This document shows, piece by piece, positions 9,048 through 18,324 of a stretch of DNA of 64,000 nt. A model generated the notes under the pieces. That model was not told where the DNA came from, ran no database searches, and saw only the letters and a list, made by a program, of their open reading frames with translations. The DNA comes from Hydrocarboniphaga daqingensis (lineage in GTDB: Bacteria > Pseudomonadota > Gammaproteobacteria > Nevskiales > Nevskiaceae): the NCBI RefSeq assembly GCF_900129825.1, contig NZ_FQWZ01000007.1:124001-188000 (forward strand). The letters run 5' to 3'. Position numbers and translations under genes: made by a program. Within the stretch, counting starts at the first letter, position 1. The number at the start of each line of letters is the position of its first letter.

Positions 9048-9077
9048 GGCAGCGCTGCCGATACCGGCAGCGCTGCC
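9048..9077 (+). repeat. Two tandem copies of a 12-bp palindrome after rnpB
   Basis: GGCAGCGCTGCC occurs at 9048-9059 and again at 9066-9077, six bases apart. Each copy is self-complementary and the two can pair into a 12-bp stem with a six-base loop. It begins 11 bases after the rnpB 3' end. There is no T run after it, so it may be a rnpB 3' processing or weak termination structure. Confidence 0.75.
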
Positions 9078-9236
9078 GCTTGGTCGAGCGCCCCGCTGCG
9101 GCGCCGCCACCGTGCTCCACTGCCACCCCGACAATCAGGCCGGACTTTAAGTCTGCGCCGTAAGTGGCTGTTTCTTCGTCAATATCTTGCTGAACATCAG
9201 CTGAAGCGCAAGCCATTGTTTCGGCTATGGTTTCGG

Positions 9237-9265
9237 TTGCGCGGCCCTGGGTGGTGGCATATAGT
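9237..9265 (+). promoter_or_regulatory. Promoter of the dcw cluster (Pmra)
   Basis: TTGCGC at 9237-9242 and TATAGT at 9260-9265 are separated by exactly 17 bp, which predicts a start near 9272 and a leader of about 95 bases before mraZ. MraZ boxes overlap and follow the -10. Confidence 0.75.
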
Positions 9266-9292
9266 GGTGCGGAGTGGGGCGAAGTGGGGCAA
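9263..9292 (+). promoter_or_regulatory. MraZ-box operator: three 10-bp direct repeats
   Basis: AGTGGTGCGG, AGTGGGGCGA and AGTGGGGCAA follow one another without a gap at 9263, 9273 and 9283. MraZ in Escherichia coli binds TGGGN repeats with 5-bp spacers (10-bp period) ahead of its own gene. Spacing and sequence both agree, so autoregulation of the cluster is expected. Confidence 0.85.
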
Positions 9293-9366
9293 CGAACGGA
9301 TATTGGGTTCCTGCTGGTCGTCCCGAGTCACAAGATGAGCCCGCTGGGGCTCAAAGCGAGCGCGCG

Positions 9367-9807
9367 GTGTTCTCAGGCTGGTATGCCGTTTCTCTGGACG
9401 ACAAGGGCCGCATCGCGGTCCCGGCGTCGTTTCGGCATACGTTGGCCAAAAGTGAAGGCGGCCCGCTGTACCTGACGCCGTTTTCGCACGACGACAAGCC
9501 GCATCTCGAAGTGTTCCCGGCCCCGGAATTCGCCAAGCTCGCCGCGCAGGTGCAGGCGATCGAGGACAGCGAACAGGCCGAGTTGCTCAAGCAGGAAATC
9601 TTCGGCCGTTCGGTCGCTGTCGAACTCGATGCGCAGGGCCGTATCGTGCTGCCGCAATGGCTGCGCGAAGAAGCGGGCCTGGCCAACGGCCGGGTCGTCG
9701 TCGAAGGGCAGATCAGTCGCTTCGATATCTGGGATGAGGCGCGCTATCAGTCGCGCCGTGCCGAGCCTGAGCGCCTGAAGCAGGCGCTCAAGCTGATCAA
9801 GCGGTGA
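9367..9807 (+). CDS. mraZ: Transcriptional regulator MraZ
   Basis: The GTG at 9367 gives 146 residues starting MFSGWYAVSLDDKGRIAVP, which aligns with the normal MraZ start; a reading from 9274 would add 31 non-conserved residues and would begin inside the operator. The two AbrB-like repeats are visible: SLDDKGRIAVPASFR near residue 10 and ELDAQGRIVLPQWLREEAG near residue 85. MraZ forms ring-shaped multimers that bind repeats upstream of the dcw cluster, and such repeats are present here. It is the first gene of the cluster, six bases before the region of rsmH starts. Confidence 0.93.
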   Translation: MFSGWYAVSLDDKGRIAVPASFRHTLAKSEGGPLYLTPFSHDDKPHLEVFPAPEFAKLAAQVQAIEDSEQAELLKQEIFGRSVAVELDAQGRIVLPQWLREEAGLANGRVVVEGQISRFDIWDEARYQSRRAEPERLKQALKLIKR

Positions 9808-9825
9808 TCGTCCTTGCGCCCTCCG

Positions 9826-10791
9826 ATGCCCCATGCCGCGCTGCCCAGCGGCGCCGCCGATTCGTTACGCACTGACGACGCCGTGATCGACTCGCACCGC
9901 CCGGTGATGCTCGATGAATCCCTGGCCGGCCTGGCGGTGCGACCCGATTCCGACGCGATCTACGTTGACGGCACGTTCGGCCGCGGCGGACACAGCGCGG
10001 CAATCCTCGACGCGCTCGGCGGCACCGGCGTGCTGCATGCATTCGACCAGGATCCACAGGCTTGCGCGGTCGCGCAGCAGCGGTTCGGCGACTGCCCGAA
10101 CTTCCGCATCCACCACCGCAATTTCGGCGAGCTGGCGGCGCTGGCGGTCGAGCAGGGCATCGCCGGCCGCATCAACGGCATCCTGCTCGATCTGGGCGTG
10201 TCGTCGCCGCAGTTCGACGATGCCGAGCGCGGCTTCTCGTTCATGCGTGACGGCCCGCTCGATATGCGGATGAATCCGTCGGCCGGCGAGCCGGCGTCGG
10301 CGTGGATCAACCGCGCCAAAGACGACGAGATCGCCGACGTGCTGTACCAGTACGGCGAAGAGCGCGCCAGCCGCCGCATCGCGCGCCGCATCGTCGCCGC
10401 GCGCGACGAGACGCCGATCACGCGCACCACGCAGCTGGCCGAGATCATCGCCCGCGCGATGCCGGGCCCGCGCCAGAAGATTCACCCGGCGACGCGCAGC
10501 TTTCAGGCGATCCGCATCTTCATCAACCGCGAGCTCGACGTGTTGCCGCAAGTGCTGGCCACGGCGGCCGACGTGCTCGCGCCCGGTGGCCGGCTCGCCG
10601 TGATCAGCTTCCATTCGTTGGAAGATCGCATCGTCAAGCGCTTCATCCGCGATGCACGCGGTGCCGAGCCGGGCCAGCCGGCGCGGCCTGAGCTGCGCCG
10701 CGTGTCGCGCGCGTTTCCGTCCGACGCCGAATGCGCCGAAAACCCGCGTGCGCGCAGCGCCGTGTTGCGTGTTGCCGAGCGCGTCGCATGA
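9826..10791 (+). CDS. rsmH: 16S rRNA (cytosine(1402)-N(4))-methyltransferase
   Basis: The ATG at 9826 gives 321 residues. Upstream TTG (9814) and downstream GTG (9883, VIDSHRPVML) are alternatives, and the last fits the usual N-terminus best. RsmH adds the N4 methyl group to C1402 of 16S rRNA; RsmI, encoded just upstream, adds the 2'-O-methyl. SAM-binding motif VDGTFGRGGHSAAIL, then LLDLGVSSPQFDDAERGFSF and RMNPSAGEPASAW are diagnostic. Its stop overlaps ftsL (ATGA). Confidence 0.95.
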   Translation: MPHAALPSGAADSLRTDDAVIDSHRPVMLDESLAGLAVRPDSDAIYVDGTFGRGGHSAAILDALGGTGVLHAFDQDPQACAVAQQRFGDCPNFRIHHRNFGELAALAVEQGIAGRINGILLDLGVSSPQFDDAERGFSFMRDGPLDMRMNPSAGEPASAWINRAKDDEIADVLYQYGEERASRRIARRIVAARDETPITRTTQLAEIIARAMPGPRQKIHPATRSFQAIRIFINRELDVLPQVLATAADVLAPGGRLAVISFHSLEDRIVKRFIRDARGAEPGQPARPELRRVSRAFPSDAECAENPRARSAVLRVAERVA

Positions 10792-11129
10792 GCGCGCCCG
10801 TAGCCAAGCCGACGATGCCGTCGCCGATGTCGAGCCAGAGCCTGACGTTGCCGCTATTCATGGCGGTGCTGACGATGCTAATGGCGCTGGGCGTGGTCTA
10901 CGTCAAACATCAGAACCGGCTGCTCAACACCGAGATCGAGCGCTTGCGCACCGAGCGCGACCGCTTGCAGATGGAATGGTCGCAGCTGCAGCTGGAAGAA
11001 GCCGCGCTGGCGCATCACGCGCGGATCGAGACGTTGGCGCGCAGTCAGCTGGGCATGTCCGAGCCGCGCGACTACATCGTCGTCGAGCAACCGCAGAAGT
11101 CGGTTCAGCCGCCGCTGGAGCCGCGTTGA
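10788..11129 (+). CDS. ftsL: Cell division protein FtsL
   Basis: The protein has 113 residues. A short cytoplasmic tail is followed by one transmembrane helix (about 22-40, LTLPLFMAVLTMLMALGVVY) and a periplasmic heptad segment (QNRLLNTEIERLRTERDRLQ) that would coil with FtsB. FtsL, FtsB and FtsQ form the divisome subcomplex that activates FtsW-FtsI. The ATG overlaps the rsmH stop, and its own TGA overlaps the ftsI ATG, so translation is coupled on both sides. Confidence 0.9.
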   Translation: MSAPVAKPTMPSPMSSQSLTLPLFMAVLTMLMALGVVYVKHQNRLLNTEIERLRTERDRLQMEWSQLQLEEAALAHHARIETLARSQLGMSEPRDYIVVEQPQKSVQPPLEPR

Positions 11130-12979
11130 TGGCCGCGTTGCCGCGCGCTCATGCCCATCGTCTCGCTGCGCCGCCGAAAGTGCAGCCGGTGCCGGCGTGG
11201 CGCCGCTGGGTCGTGCTCGGCCTACTCGGCGTCGGCGCAACCGCGGTATTCGGCCGCGCATTTCATCTGCAGATCGTCGAAAACGACTTCCTGGCGCGCG
11301 AGGGCAGCAAGCGCCATGTGCGCACGGTGACGCTCGAAGGCCATCGCGGCGCGATCCGCGATCGCCGCGGCGAGCCGCTGGCACTGTCGGCGCCGGTGGA
11401 CTCAGTCTGGACCGTGCCCAACGAACTACTGGCGGCGCCCGACTACGTGCCCGCGATCGCGCAGGTGCTCGGCTTGCGGGCGGCCGACCTGACACGCTTC
11501 CTCAAAGAGCGCAGCAGCAAACAGTTCGTCTACCTGCAGCGCCAGATGAACCCGGACGACGCCAAGCGCGTGCTGGCGATCAAGGCGCCGGGCGTGTTCG
11601 CACAGCGCGAGTACCGCCGCTATTACCCGGCTGGTGAAGTCGCGGGCCAGTTGGTCGGTTTCACCAATCTGGACGGGCGCGGTCAGGAGGGCATGGAAGC
11701 CGCGCGCGACGTGTTGTTGACCGGCAAGGCGGGCGCGCGTCGCGTGATCCGCGATGCGCGCGGCCGCGTCGTCGAAGACACCGAAGATGCCAAGCCTGCG
11801 CAGCCCGGCCAGGATCTGAGCCTGACGATCGACTTGCGCCTGCAGTATCTGGCCTATCGCGAGCTGAAGAACGCCGTCGGCAAGTTCAAGGCCAAGGGTG
11901 GGCTGGTCGTCGTCGCCGATGCGCAGAGTGGCGAAATCCTGGCGATGGCCAGCCAGCCGGGCTTCAACCCGAACAATCCCGAAGAGCGCAAACCCGGCGC
12001 AGTACGCAACCGCGCGATCATCGACACTTTCGAGCCAGGCTCGACGGTCAAGCCGCTGCTGATCGCGCAAGCGCTGGAGATGGGCGCGGTCAATGCCAGC
12101 TCGCATTACGACACCGGCCCCGGCTGGTGGAAAGTCGGTGCGCTGACCGTGCGCGACGTGCATCCGCATGGCGACATGGATCTGGGCATGATCCTGACCA
12201 AATCGTCCAACGTCGGTGCAGCCAAGATCGGCTTGCAGATCGGCGCCGAAGCGGTGTGGAGCGGCTACCAGAAGTTTGGTTTCGGCGAGCCGGTACACAG
12301 CGGCTTCCCGGGTGAAGCAAGCCCGCTGCTGCGCAACTGGAATCAATGGGGCCAGATTGCGACCGCGACCGCGTCTTATGGTTACGGCCTTTCGCTGACA
12401 GCGCTGAATCTGGTGCGCGCCTACGCCGGCTTGGCCAACGACGGTCTGATGCCGCAGTTGCATTTGATCGCCGATGCGCCGGTGACGCCGCCGCAGCGTG
12501 CGATCAGTGCGGCGACCGCGCGTGAAGTGCGGCGGCTGATGCAGGGCGTGGTGTCGCGCGAGGGCACGGCGATTCGCGCTGCGATTCCGGGCTACCGCAT
12601 CGCCGGCAAGACGGGCACTGCACACAAGGTCGCCGATAGCGGCGGCTACGCTGCCGACAAGTACCAGTCACTGTTCATCGGCATGGTGCCGGCCGAGCAT
12701 CCGCGCTTGGTGGGCCTGGTGTTGATCGACGAGCCGCATGCGGTCGAAGGTTATTACGGCGGCGTCGTGGCAGCACCGGTGTTTTCGACCGTGCTGCAGG
12801 GCGCGCTGCGCTTGCTGCAAATCGCACCGGACGACCCCGGCGCCCAGCTGCCGTCGATGCCGCTGTCACCGACGCCGTCACTGCCCGACAACGAGCCCTT
12901 GCCGCCGCAGACTGTGGCCAGCGGTGACGGCGGCAGCGGCAACGGCAAGGTGCTGGCCCGTGTCGGAGGTGCGCCGTGA
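11129..12979 (+). CDS. ftsI: Peptidoglycan D,D-transpeptidase FtsI (PBP3)
   Basis: The ATG at 11129 (TGATG overlap with ftsL) gives 616 residues. A cytoplasmic tail and one membrane helix (about 28-46, WVVLGLLGVGATAVFG) lead to the pedestal domain, containing RGAIRDRRGEPLA, and then the transpeptidase domain. The three penicillin-binding motifs are STVKP (the SxxK site, near residue 300), SSN in TKSSNVGA and KTGT in AGKTGTAHK. FtsI cross-links septal peptidoglycan together with the SEDS polymerase FtsW, encoded downstream. The C-terminal tail is rich in Pro and Ser. Confidence 0.96.
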   Translation: MAALPRAHAHRLAAPPKVQPVPAWRRWVVLGLLGVGATAVFGRAFHLQIVENDFLAREGSKRHVRTVTLEGHRGAIRDRRGEPLALSAPVDSVWTVPNELLAAPDYVPAIAQVLGLRAADLTRFLKERSSKQFVYLQRQMNPDDAKRVLAIKAPGVFAQREYRRYYPAGEVAGQLVGFTNLDGRGQEGMEAARDVLLTGKAGARRVIRDARGRVVEDTEDAKPAQPGQDLSLTIDLRLQYLAYRELKNAVGKFKAKGGLVVVADAQSGEILAMASQPGFNPNNPEERKPGAVRNRAIIDTFEPGSTVKPLLIAQALEMGAVNASSHYDTGPGWWKVGALTVRDVHPHGDMDLGMILTKSSNVGAAKIGLQIGAEAVWSGYQKFGFGEPVHSGFPGEASPLLRNWNQWGQIATATASYGYGLSLTALNLVRAYAGLANDGLMPQLHLIADAPVTPPQRAISAATAREVRRLMQGVVSREGTAIRAAIPGYRIAGKTGTAHKVADSGGYAADKYQSLFIGMVPAEHPRLVGLVLIDEPHAVEGYYGGVVAAPVFSTVLQGALRLLQIAPDDPGAQLPSMPLSPTPSLPDNEPLPPQTVASGDGGSGNGKVLARVGGAP

Positions 12980-14478
12980 GCGTGCGGCATCCTGTCTTGT
13001 TGACCGAGCTACTCGCAGGCTTGGGCGCAGCCGCGCCGGCCGCATCCGTCACCGGTCTTGCGCTCGATTCTCGTCGAGTGGCGGTCGGCGACCTGTTCCT
13101 GGCGGCGCAGGGCTCGGCCGCGCACGGCCTGAGCCATGTCGAACAAGCGATCGAGCGCGGTGCCGCTGCCATTGCCTGGGAGCCGGCGCCCGGCATTGCG
13201 GCGCCGACCTGCGCGGTACCTGAGTTCGCGGTGCCGCTGCTGTCGCAGAAAATCGGCGTGATCGCATCGCGCTTCTACGGCGAGCCGTCTCAGCGCGCTT
13301 TCGTGTTCGGCGTCACCGGCACCGATGGCAAGACGTCGACCGCGCACTTGGTGGCGCAGGCTTTCGAGCACTTGCAGCGTCCTTGCGCGTACTTGGGCAC
13401 GATCGGCTACGGCCGCATCCAGGCGCTGGCCGACGCCAGCCACACAACCCCTGATCCGGTATCGCTGCAGGCGTATCTGGCGCGCAGCGTCGACCACGAT
13501 CGCTGCGTGGCGATATCGATGGAAGTGTCCTCGCATGCACTCGATCAGCATCGCGTTGCCGGCGTTGCGTTCGACGCGGTCGCGCTGACCAATCTGCAAC
13601 GCGACCATCTCGACTATCACGGCACGCAGGAGCGTTATGCGGCAGCCAAGCGGCGGCTGTTCGAAGCCGACGACGCGCGCGTGCTGATTCTGAATCGTGA
13701 CGACGTCTACGGTCTGCAATGGATCGCCGAACTCAGTGCCAGCCCGGCGCGCGATCGCGTCGTTGTATACGGTCTTGATGGTGAGCCCGCCAACACGCCG
13801 CGCTGGGTCATTGGCCGCCAGCTGCAACTGCATGGCGCCGGCTTGTCGCTGCTGCTCGATACGCATCAGGGTCAAGCGCAACTCGATGCGCGGTTGCTCG
13901 GTCGCTTCAACGCTTACAACTTGATAGCGGCAGCCGCCGCGCTGCTGTGCGCCGACATCCCGCTCGACGCGGTCGTCGCGGCGCTGGAGGCGGCGCACAC
14001 GGTGCCGGGCCGTATCGAAGGGTTCCGCGGGCCTGCAGCCGATGCGCTGGTCGTCGTCGACTACGCGCACACGCCGCAAGCGCTGGAGCAGATTCTGACC
14101 GCGGTTCGTGCGCACACGCGCGGCCGGCTGTGGTGCGTGTTCGGCTGCGGTGGTGACCGTGATCGGGGCAAGCGCCCCTTGATGGGCGCTGCCGCTGCGG
14201 CCCATGCCGATGCGCTGATCGTCACCGACGACAACCCGCGCACCGAGGCACCGGAAGCCATCGTCGCGCAGATCGTGCAGGGGATTCCCGCCGGCGCCAC
14301 ATTCCGCGTGATCCATGACCGGCAAGCCGCGATCCATGCCGCGATCGACGCGGCACAACCCGGTGACGTCGTCGTCGTCGCCGGCAAGGGGCATGAGGAT
14401 TATCAGATCGTCGGCAGCGAACGCCGCGCGTTCTCGGACCGCGTTGTCGTCGCCCGCCGGCTCGAGGGGCTGACATGA
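12976..14478 (+). CDS. murE: UDP-MurNAc-L-alanyl-D-glutamate--2,6-diaminopimelate ligase
   Basis: The protein has 500 residues from a GTG that overlaps the ftsI stop (GTGA). It adds the third residue of the stem peptide. The Mur-ligase ATP site is GVTGTDGKTSTAHL (near residue 113), and the DNPR motif in TDDNPRTE marks specificity for meso-diaminopimelate over lysine, as expected in a Gram-negative. GKGHEDYQ near the C-terminus is also typical. The stop overlaps murF (ATGA). Confidence 0.95.
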   Translation: MSVRHPVLLTELLAGLGAAAPAASVTGLALDSRRVAVGDLFLAAQGSAAHGLSHVEQAIERGAAAIAWEPAPGIAAPTCAVPEFAVPLLSQKIGVIASRFYGEPSQRAFVFGVTGTDGKTSTAHLVAQAFEHLQRPCAYLGTIGYGRIQALADASHTTPDPVSLQAYLARSVDHDRCVAISMEVSSHALDQHRVAGVAFDAVALTNLQRDHLDYHGTQERYAAAKRRLFEADDARVLILNRDDVYGLQWIAELSASPARDRVVVYGLDGEPANTPRWVIGRQLQLHGAGLSLLLDTHQGQAQLDARLLGRFNAYNLIAAAAALLCADIPLDAVVAALEAAHTVPGRIEGFRGPAADALVVVDYAHTPQALEQILTAVRAHTRGRLWCVFGCGGDRDRGKRPLMGAAAAAHADALIVTDDNPRTEAPEAIVAQIVQGIPAGATFRVIHDRQAAIHAAIDAAQPGDVVVVAGKGHEDYQIVGSERRAFSDRVVVARRLEGLT

Positions 14479-15893
14479 GCGGATTGAACACCGACATCAT
14501 CATGGAAACGCTGTCGCAAGCAGCCAGGCGCATCGACGCGCAGCTCGTCGGTGCCGACGCCGGCTTCGCACGCGTGATCACCGACACCCGCCAGTTGCAG
14601 CGTGGCGATCTGTTCGTCGCCCTGGTCGGCCCGCGCTTCGACGGCCATGAGTTTCTGGCGCGTGCGCTGGAGCTGGGCGCTGCGGGTGCCATCGTGTCGC
14701 GGCGGGTTGACGTCGCGCTGCCGCAGTTGCAAGTGCCGGATACCTTGCGTGCGCTGCAGGACTACGCGCGCAGCTGGCGCAGCGACTTCCGTCAGCCGGT
14801 GGTCGGCGTCACCGGCAGCAACGGCAAGACCACGACCAAGCAACTGCTGGCGGCGCTGTTTGCCGCGCGTGGCCCCGTACTGTGGACCTTTGGCAATCTG
14901 AACAACCACATCGGGGTGCCGCTGACGCTGGCGCGTTTGCGCAGCGAACACCGCACCGCGGTGATCGAGATGGGCGCCAACCATCCGCATGAGATCGCGC
15001 TGCTGTCGTCGATCGCACAGCCGGATATCGGCGTCATCACGCAGGCCGGCGACGCCCATCTTGAAGGTTTCGGCTCGCGCGAAGGCGTGGCCAAGAGCAA
15101 GGGTGAGCTGTTCCAGTCACTGGGCCGTCGCGGCACGGCGGTTATCAATGCCGACGACGCCTACGCAGGTTTGTGGCACTCGCTGTCCGGCTCTGCGCGT
15201 CAACTGACTTTCGGCTTTGCCGACCATGCCGATGTGCGGGCGCTCGCGCCGCAGATGATGACGATGGCCGATGGTCGCGATGGTTCGCGATTCACGCTGG
15301 TCACGCCCAGCGGCCGCGCCGACGTGCTGCTGCCGCTGCCAGGGCGTCACAACATCGCCAACGCGCTGGCCGCTGCCGGCTGCGCCGTTGCGCTGGACAT
15401 GGACGCCGACACCATCGCCGCCGGACTGGCCCGCGTGCAGCCTGCCGAAGGCCGCGTCGGCCTCAAGCTCGGCCGCCACGGCGTGCAGATCATCGACGAC
15501 AGCTACAACGCCAATCCGACTTCGTTGCAGGCCGGGCTGGAACTGCTGGCGGCGCGCCGCAACCGGCGGTGGGCCGTGCTCGGCGACATGGGCGAACTCG
15601 GCGCCGACGCCGCTGCGATCCACGAATCCGCAGGCCGCACGGCGCGCGCGCTCGGCATCGATCGGCTTTATGCGCAAGGCGCCTTCGCGTCGCGCTATGC
15701 CAGCGGTTTTGGCAGCGGCGCGGCGGTGTTTGCCGATCACTCATCGTTGATCGCCGCACTCGACGCCGATCTTCAACAACAGGGGGCCGACAGCGTGACG
15801 TTGTTGGTCAAGGGATCGCGCTCGGCGCGCATGGATGTCGTCGTCAAGGCGCTGACCGGCGACGACGCACCGAATCAATCGGAGATGCACTAA
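14475..15893 (+). CDS. murF: UDP-MurNAc-tripeptide--D-alanyl-D-alanine ligase
   Basis: The protein has 472 residues. It adds the D-Ala-D-Ala dipeptide made by Ddl, completing the pentapeptide precursor. The ATP site is [14 protein letters not shown] (near residue 112), followed by [20 protein letters not shown] and [10 protein letters not shown], all typical of MurF. It begins with an ATGA overlap with murE, and its TAA overlaps the mraY start (TAATG). Confidence 0.95.
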   Translation: MSGLNTDIIMETLSQAARRIDAQLVGADAGFARVITDTRQLQRGDLFVALVGPRFDGHEFLARALELGAAGAIVSRRVDVALPQLQVPDTLRALQDYARSWRSDFRQPVVGVTGSNGKTTTKQLLAALFAARGPVLWTFGNLNNHIGVPLTLARLRSEHRTAVIEMGANHPHEIALLSSIAQPDIGVITQAGDAHLEGFGSREGVAKSKGELFQSLGRRGTAVINADDAYAGLWHSLSGSARQLTFGFADHADVRALAPQMMTMADGRDGSRFTLVTPSGRADVLLPLPGRHNIANALAAAGCAVALDMDADTIAAGLARVQPAEGRVGLKLGRHGVQIIDDSYNANPTSLQAGLELLAARRNRRWAVLGDMGELGADAAAIHESAGRTARALGIDRLYAQGAFASRYASGFGSGAAVFADHSSLIAALDADLQQQGADSVTLLVKGSRSARMDVVVKALTGDDAPNQSEMH

Positions 15894-16978
15894 TGCTTTA
15901 TCACTTGGCCGAGTATCTGAAGCCGCATGTCAGCGGCTTCAACGTGTTCGGCTACCTGACGGTGCGCGCCATCTTGGGCGTGCTGACCGCACTGATCTTC
16001 TCGTTCGTGTTCGGGCCGCTGATGATCCGCAAGCTGCACGACTTCAAGTTCGGGCAGGTGATCCGCGAACTCGGGCCCAAGTCGCATCAGGCCAAGACCG
16101 GCACGCCGACGATGGGCGGTGTGTTGATTCTGGCTGCGATCGCGATCGCGACGCTGCTGTGGGCCGATCTGACCAATCGCTTCGTCTGGTTCGCGTTACT
16201 GGTGACGATGGCCTTTGGTGCAGTCGGCTTCGCCGACGACTACATCAAGATCAAGCATCGCCGCAATCTGGGGCTGACCGCGCGTCAGAAGTACTTCTGG
16301 CTGTCGCTGGCCGGCTTCGGCACATCGCTGTCGATTTTCCTGCTGGCCAAGACGCCGGCTGAAACCACGCTGATCTTTCCGCTGCTGAAAGACGTGACGA
16401 TTCCGCTGGGCGGCTTCTTCGTGATCTGGGGTTATCTGGTGATCGTCGGCACCAGCAACGCGGTCAACCTGACCGATGGTCTCGACGGCTTGGCGATCAT
16501 GCCCTGCGTGCTGGTGGCCTCGGCGCTGGCGGTGTTCGCGTACTCGACCGGCAACGTGAAGTTCGCCAACTACCTTGGCATCCCGTACGTGGCCGGCGTT
16601 GGCGAGTTGGCGGTGTTCTGCACGGCGATCGGCGGTGCAGGTTTGGGCTTTCTGTGGTTCAACGCATATCCGGCGCAGGTGTTCATGGGCGACGTCGGCG
16701 CGCTGGCGCTGGGCGCGGCCCTGGGCGTGGTAGCCTTGTTGGTCCGGCAGGAACTGGTGCTGGTCATCATGGGCGGTGTGTTCGTCGCTGAGACGCTGTC
16801 GGTGATGCTGCAGGTCGGCTACTTCAAGTATTCGGGCGGCAAGCGGATCTTCCGCATGGCGCCGCTGCATCACCACTACGAACTCAAGGGCTGGCCCGAG
16901 CCCAAGATTATCGTCCGCTTCTGGATCATCACGCTGATTCTGGTGTTGATCGGCCTGTCCACGTTGAAGATCCGCTGA
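15893..16978 (+). CDS. mraY: Phospho-N-acetylmuramoyl-pentapeptide-transferase
   Basis: The ATG at 15893 gives 361 residues, the standard MraY length. It moves phospho-MurNAc-pentapeptide onto undecaprenyl phosphate to make lipid I at the inner membrane. About ten hydrophobic helices are visible. The catalytic and family motifs are [26 protein letters not shown] and [14 protein letters not shown]. It sits between murF and murD as in the classic cluster. Confidence 0.97.
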   Translation: MLYHLAEYLKPHVSGFNVFGYLTVRAILGVLTALIFSFVFGPLMIRKLHDFKFGQVIRELGPKSHQAKTGTPTMGGVLILAAIAIATLLWADLTNRFVWFALLVTMAFGAVGFADDYIKIKHRRNLGLTARQKYFWLSLAGFGTSLSIFLLAKTPAETTLIFPLLKDVTIPLGGFFVIWGYLVIVGTSNAVNLTDGLDGLAIMPCVLVASALAVFAYSTGNVKFANYLGIPYVAGVGELAVFCTAIGGAGLGFLWFNAYPAQVFMGDVGALALGAALGVVALLVRQELVLVIMGGVFVAETLSVMLQVGYFKYSGGKRIFRMAPLHHHYELKGWPEPKIIVRFWIITLILVLIGLSTLKIR

Positions 16979-16983
16979 TCCGC

Positions 16984-18324
16984 ATGTCCTCGACTCTATC
17001 CGCCATTGCCGAGCGCTACCGCGACCAGCGATTGCTGATCGTCGGCCTCGGCGCATCCGGTACGTCGGCGCTGCGCTATTTGGCCGCGGCCGGCGCGCAT
17101 CTGGTGGTCTGTGACTCGCGCTTGGCGCCCGCCGGCATCGATGCGCTGCGCAGTGCGTATCCAAACGTGGAATTCCGTCTTGGCAGCTTTGATGCACTGC
17201 CGCCCTTGGAGCAGTTCGCCGAGGCGATCGTATCGCCGGGCGTATCGCTGGACGAGCCGCTGGTACGTGCATTGACCGCTGCCGGCGTGCCGGTGATCGG
17301 TGACATCGAGTTGTTTGCGCGCGCCGCCAACGCACCGGTGATTGGCATCACCGGCTCCAACGGCAAGAGCACGGTGACGACCTTGGTCGGCCACATGGCC
17401 AGCGCCGGCGGACTGCGTGTGCGCGTCGGTGGCAATCTGGGCACGCCGGCACTCGACCTGCTGACCGACGATGCCGAGCTTTACGTGCTGGAGCTGTCGA
17501 GCTTCCAGCTGGAAACGACCTACAACTTGGCCTTGGTCGCGGCAGCCAATCTGAATCTGTCGCAAGACCACTTGGACCGCCACGGCACGATGGATCACTA
17601 CGCCGCGGTCAAGGCACGCATCTTTGCGCATTGCCAACATGCAGTGGTCAATCGCAATGACCCGCTGGTGATGCGCCATGCGCCGCGCCATGCGATCAGC
17701 TTCGGCGTCGATTCGTCGGGCGACTACGGCATCAACGCCGAGCAGCAACTGGTTCATCGCGGCGTCGCTGTGATGCCGGTGAGTGAATTGAAGATTCAGG
17801 GCTTGCATAACGCGGTCAACGCACTGGCGGCGCTGGCACTGGCCGACGCGGCCGGTATCGCGCGCAGTGGCAGCTTGCAGGCTTTGATCGAGTTCCGCGG
17901 TCTGCCGCATCGCTGTGCGCTGGTCGCCGAAATCGCCGGCGTGAGCTACTTGGATGATTCCAAGGGCACCAATGTCGGCGCGACGCTGGCTGCGCTGCAG
18001 GGCCTGGACGGTCCGATCGTCTGGATCGGTGGCGGGCAAGGCAAGGGACAAGACTTTGCGCCACTGGCGCCGCTGCTGGCCGACAAAGGCCGCGCGGCGA
18101 TCGTGTTCGGTGCCGACGCCGATGCGATCGAACGTGCGCTGACCGGGGCGCTACCGGTGCATCGCGTCGGCGATCTGCACGCAGCGGTCACGCTGGCGCA
18201 TCGCCTGGCAATGGCCGGTGACCGCGTGCTGTTGTCGCCGGCTTGCGCCAGCCTCGACCAGTTCCGCAGTTATGTGGAGCGCGGTCAGCGCTTTGCTCAA
18301 TACGTCGGGGGCCTGACGGCATGA
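16984..18324 (+). CDS. murD: UDP-MurNAc-L-alanine--D-glutamate ligase
   Basis: The protein has 446 residues. It adds D-glutamate to UDP-MurNAc-L-Ala in the cytoplasm. The N-terminal UDP-binding fold (LLIVGLGASGTSALRYL) is followed by the ATP site GITGSNGKSTVTTLVG (near residue 119), then ELSSFQLETT and the C-terminal LDDSKGTNVGATLAAL. It starts five bases after mraY and its stop overlaps ftsW (ATGA). Confidence 0.96.
   Translation: MSSTLSAIAERYRDQRLLIVGLGASGTSALRYLAAAGAHLVVCDSRLAPAGIDALRSAYPNVEFRLGSFDALPPLEQFAEAIVSPGVSLDEPLVRALTAAGVPVIGDIELFARAANAPVIGITGSNGKSTVTTLVGHMASAGGLRVRVGGNLGTPALDLLTDDAELYVLELSSFQLETTYNLALVAAANLNLSQDHLDRHGTMDHYAAVKARIFAHCQHAVVNRNDPLVMRHAPRHAISFGVDSSGDYGINAEQQLVHRGVAVMPVSELKIQGLHNAVNALAALALADAAGIARSGSLQALIEFRGLPHRCALVAEIAGVSYLDDSKGTNVGATLAALQGLDGPIVWIGGGQGKGQDFAPLAPLLADKGRAAIVFGADADAIERALTGALPVHRVGDLHAAVTLAHRLAMAGDRVLLSPACASLDQFRSYVERGQRFAQYVGGLTA

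Noticed and set aside
9048-9077. Rho-independent terminator of rnpB
   Set aside because: The stem is strong but no T run follows it, so I list it as a repeat only.
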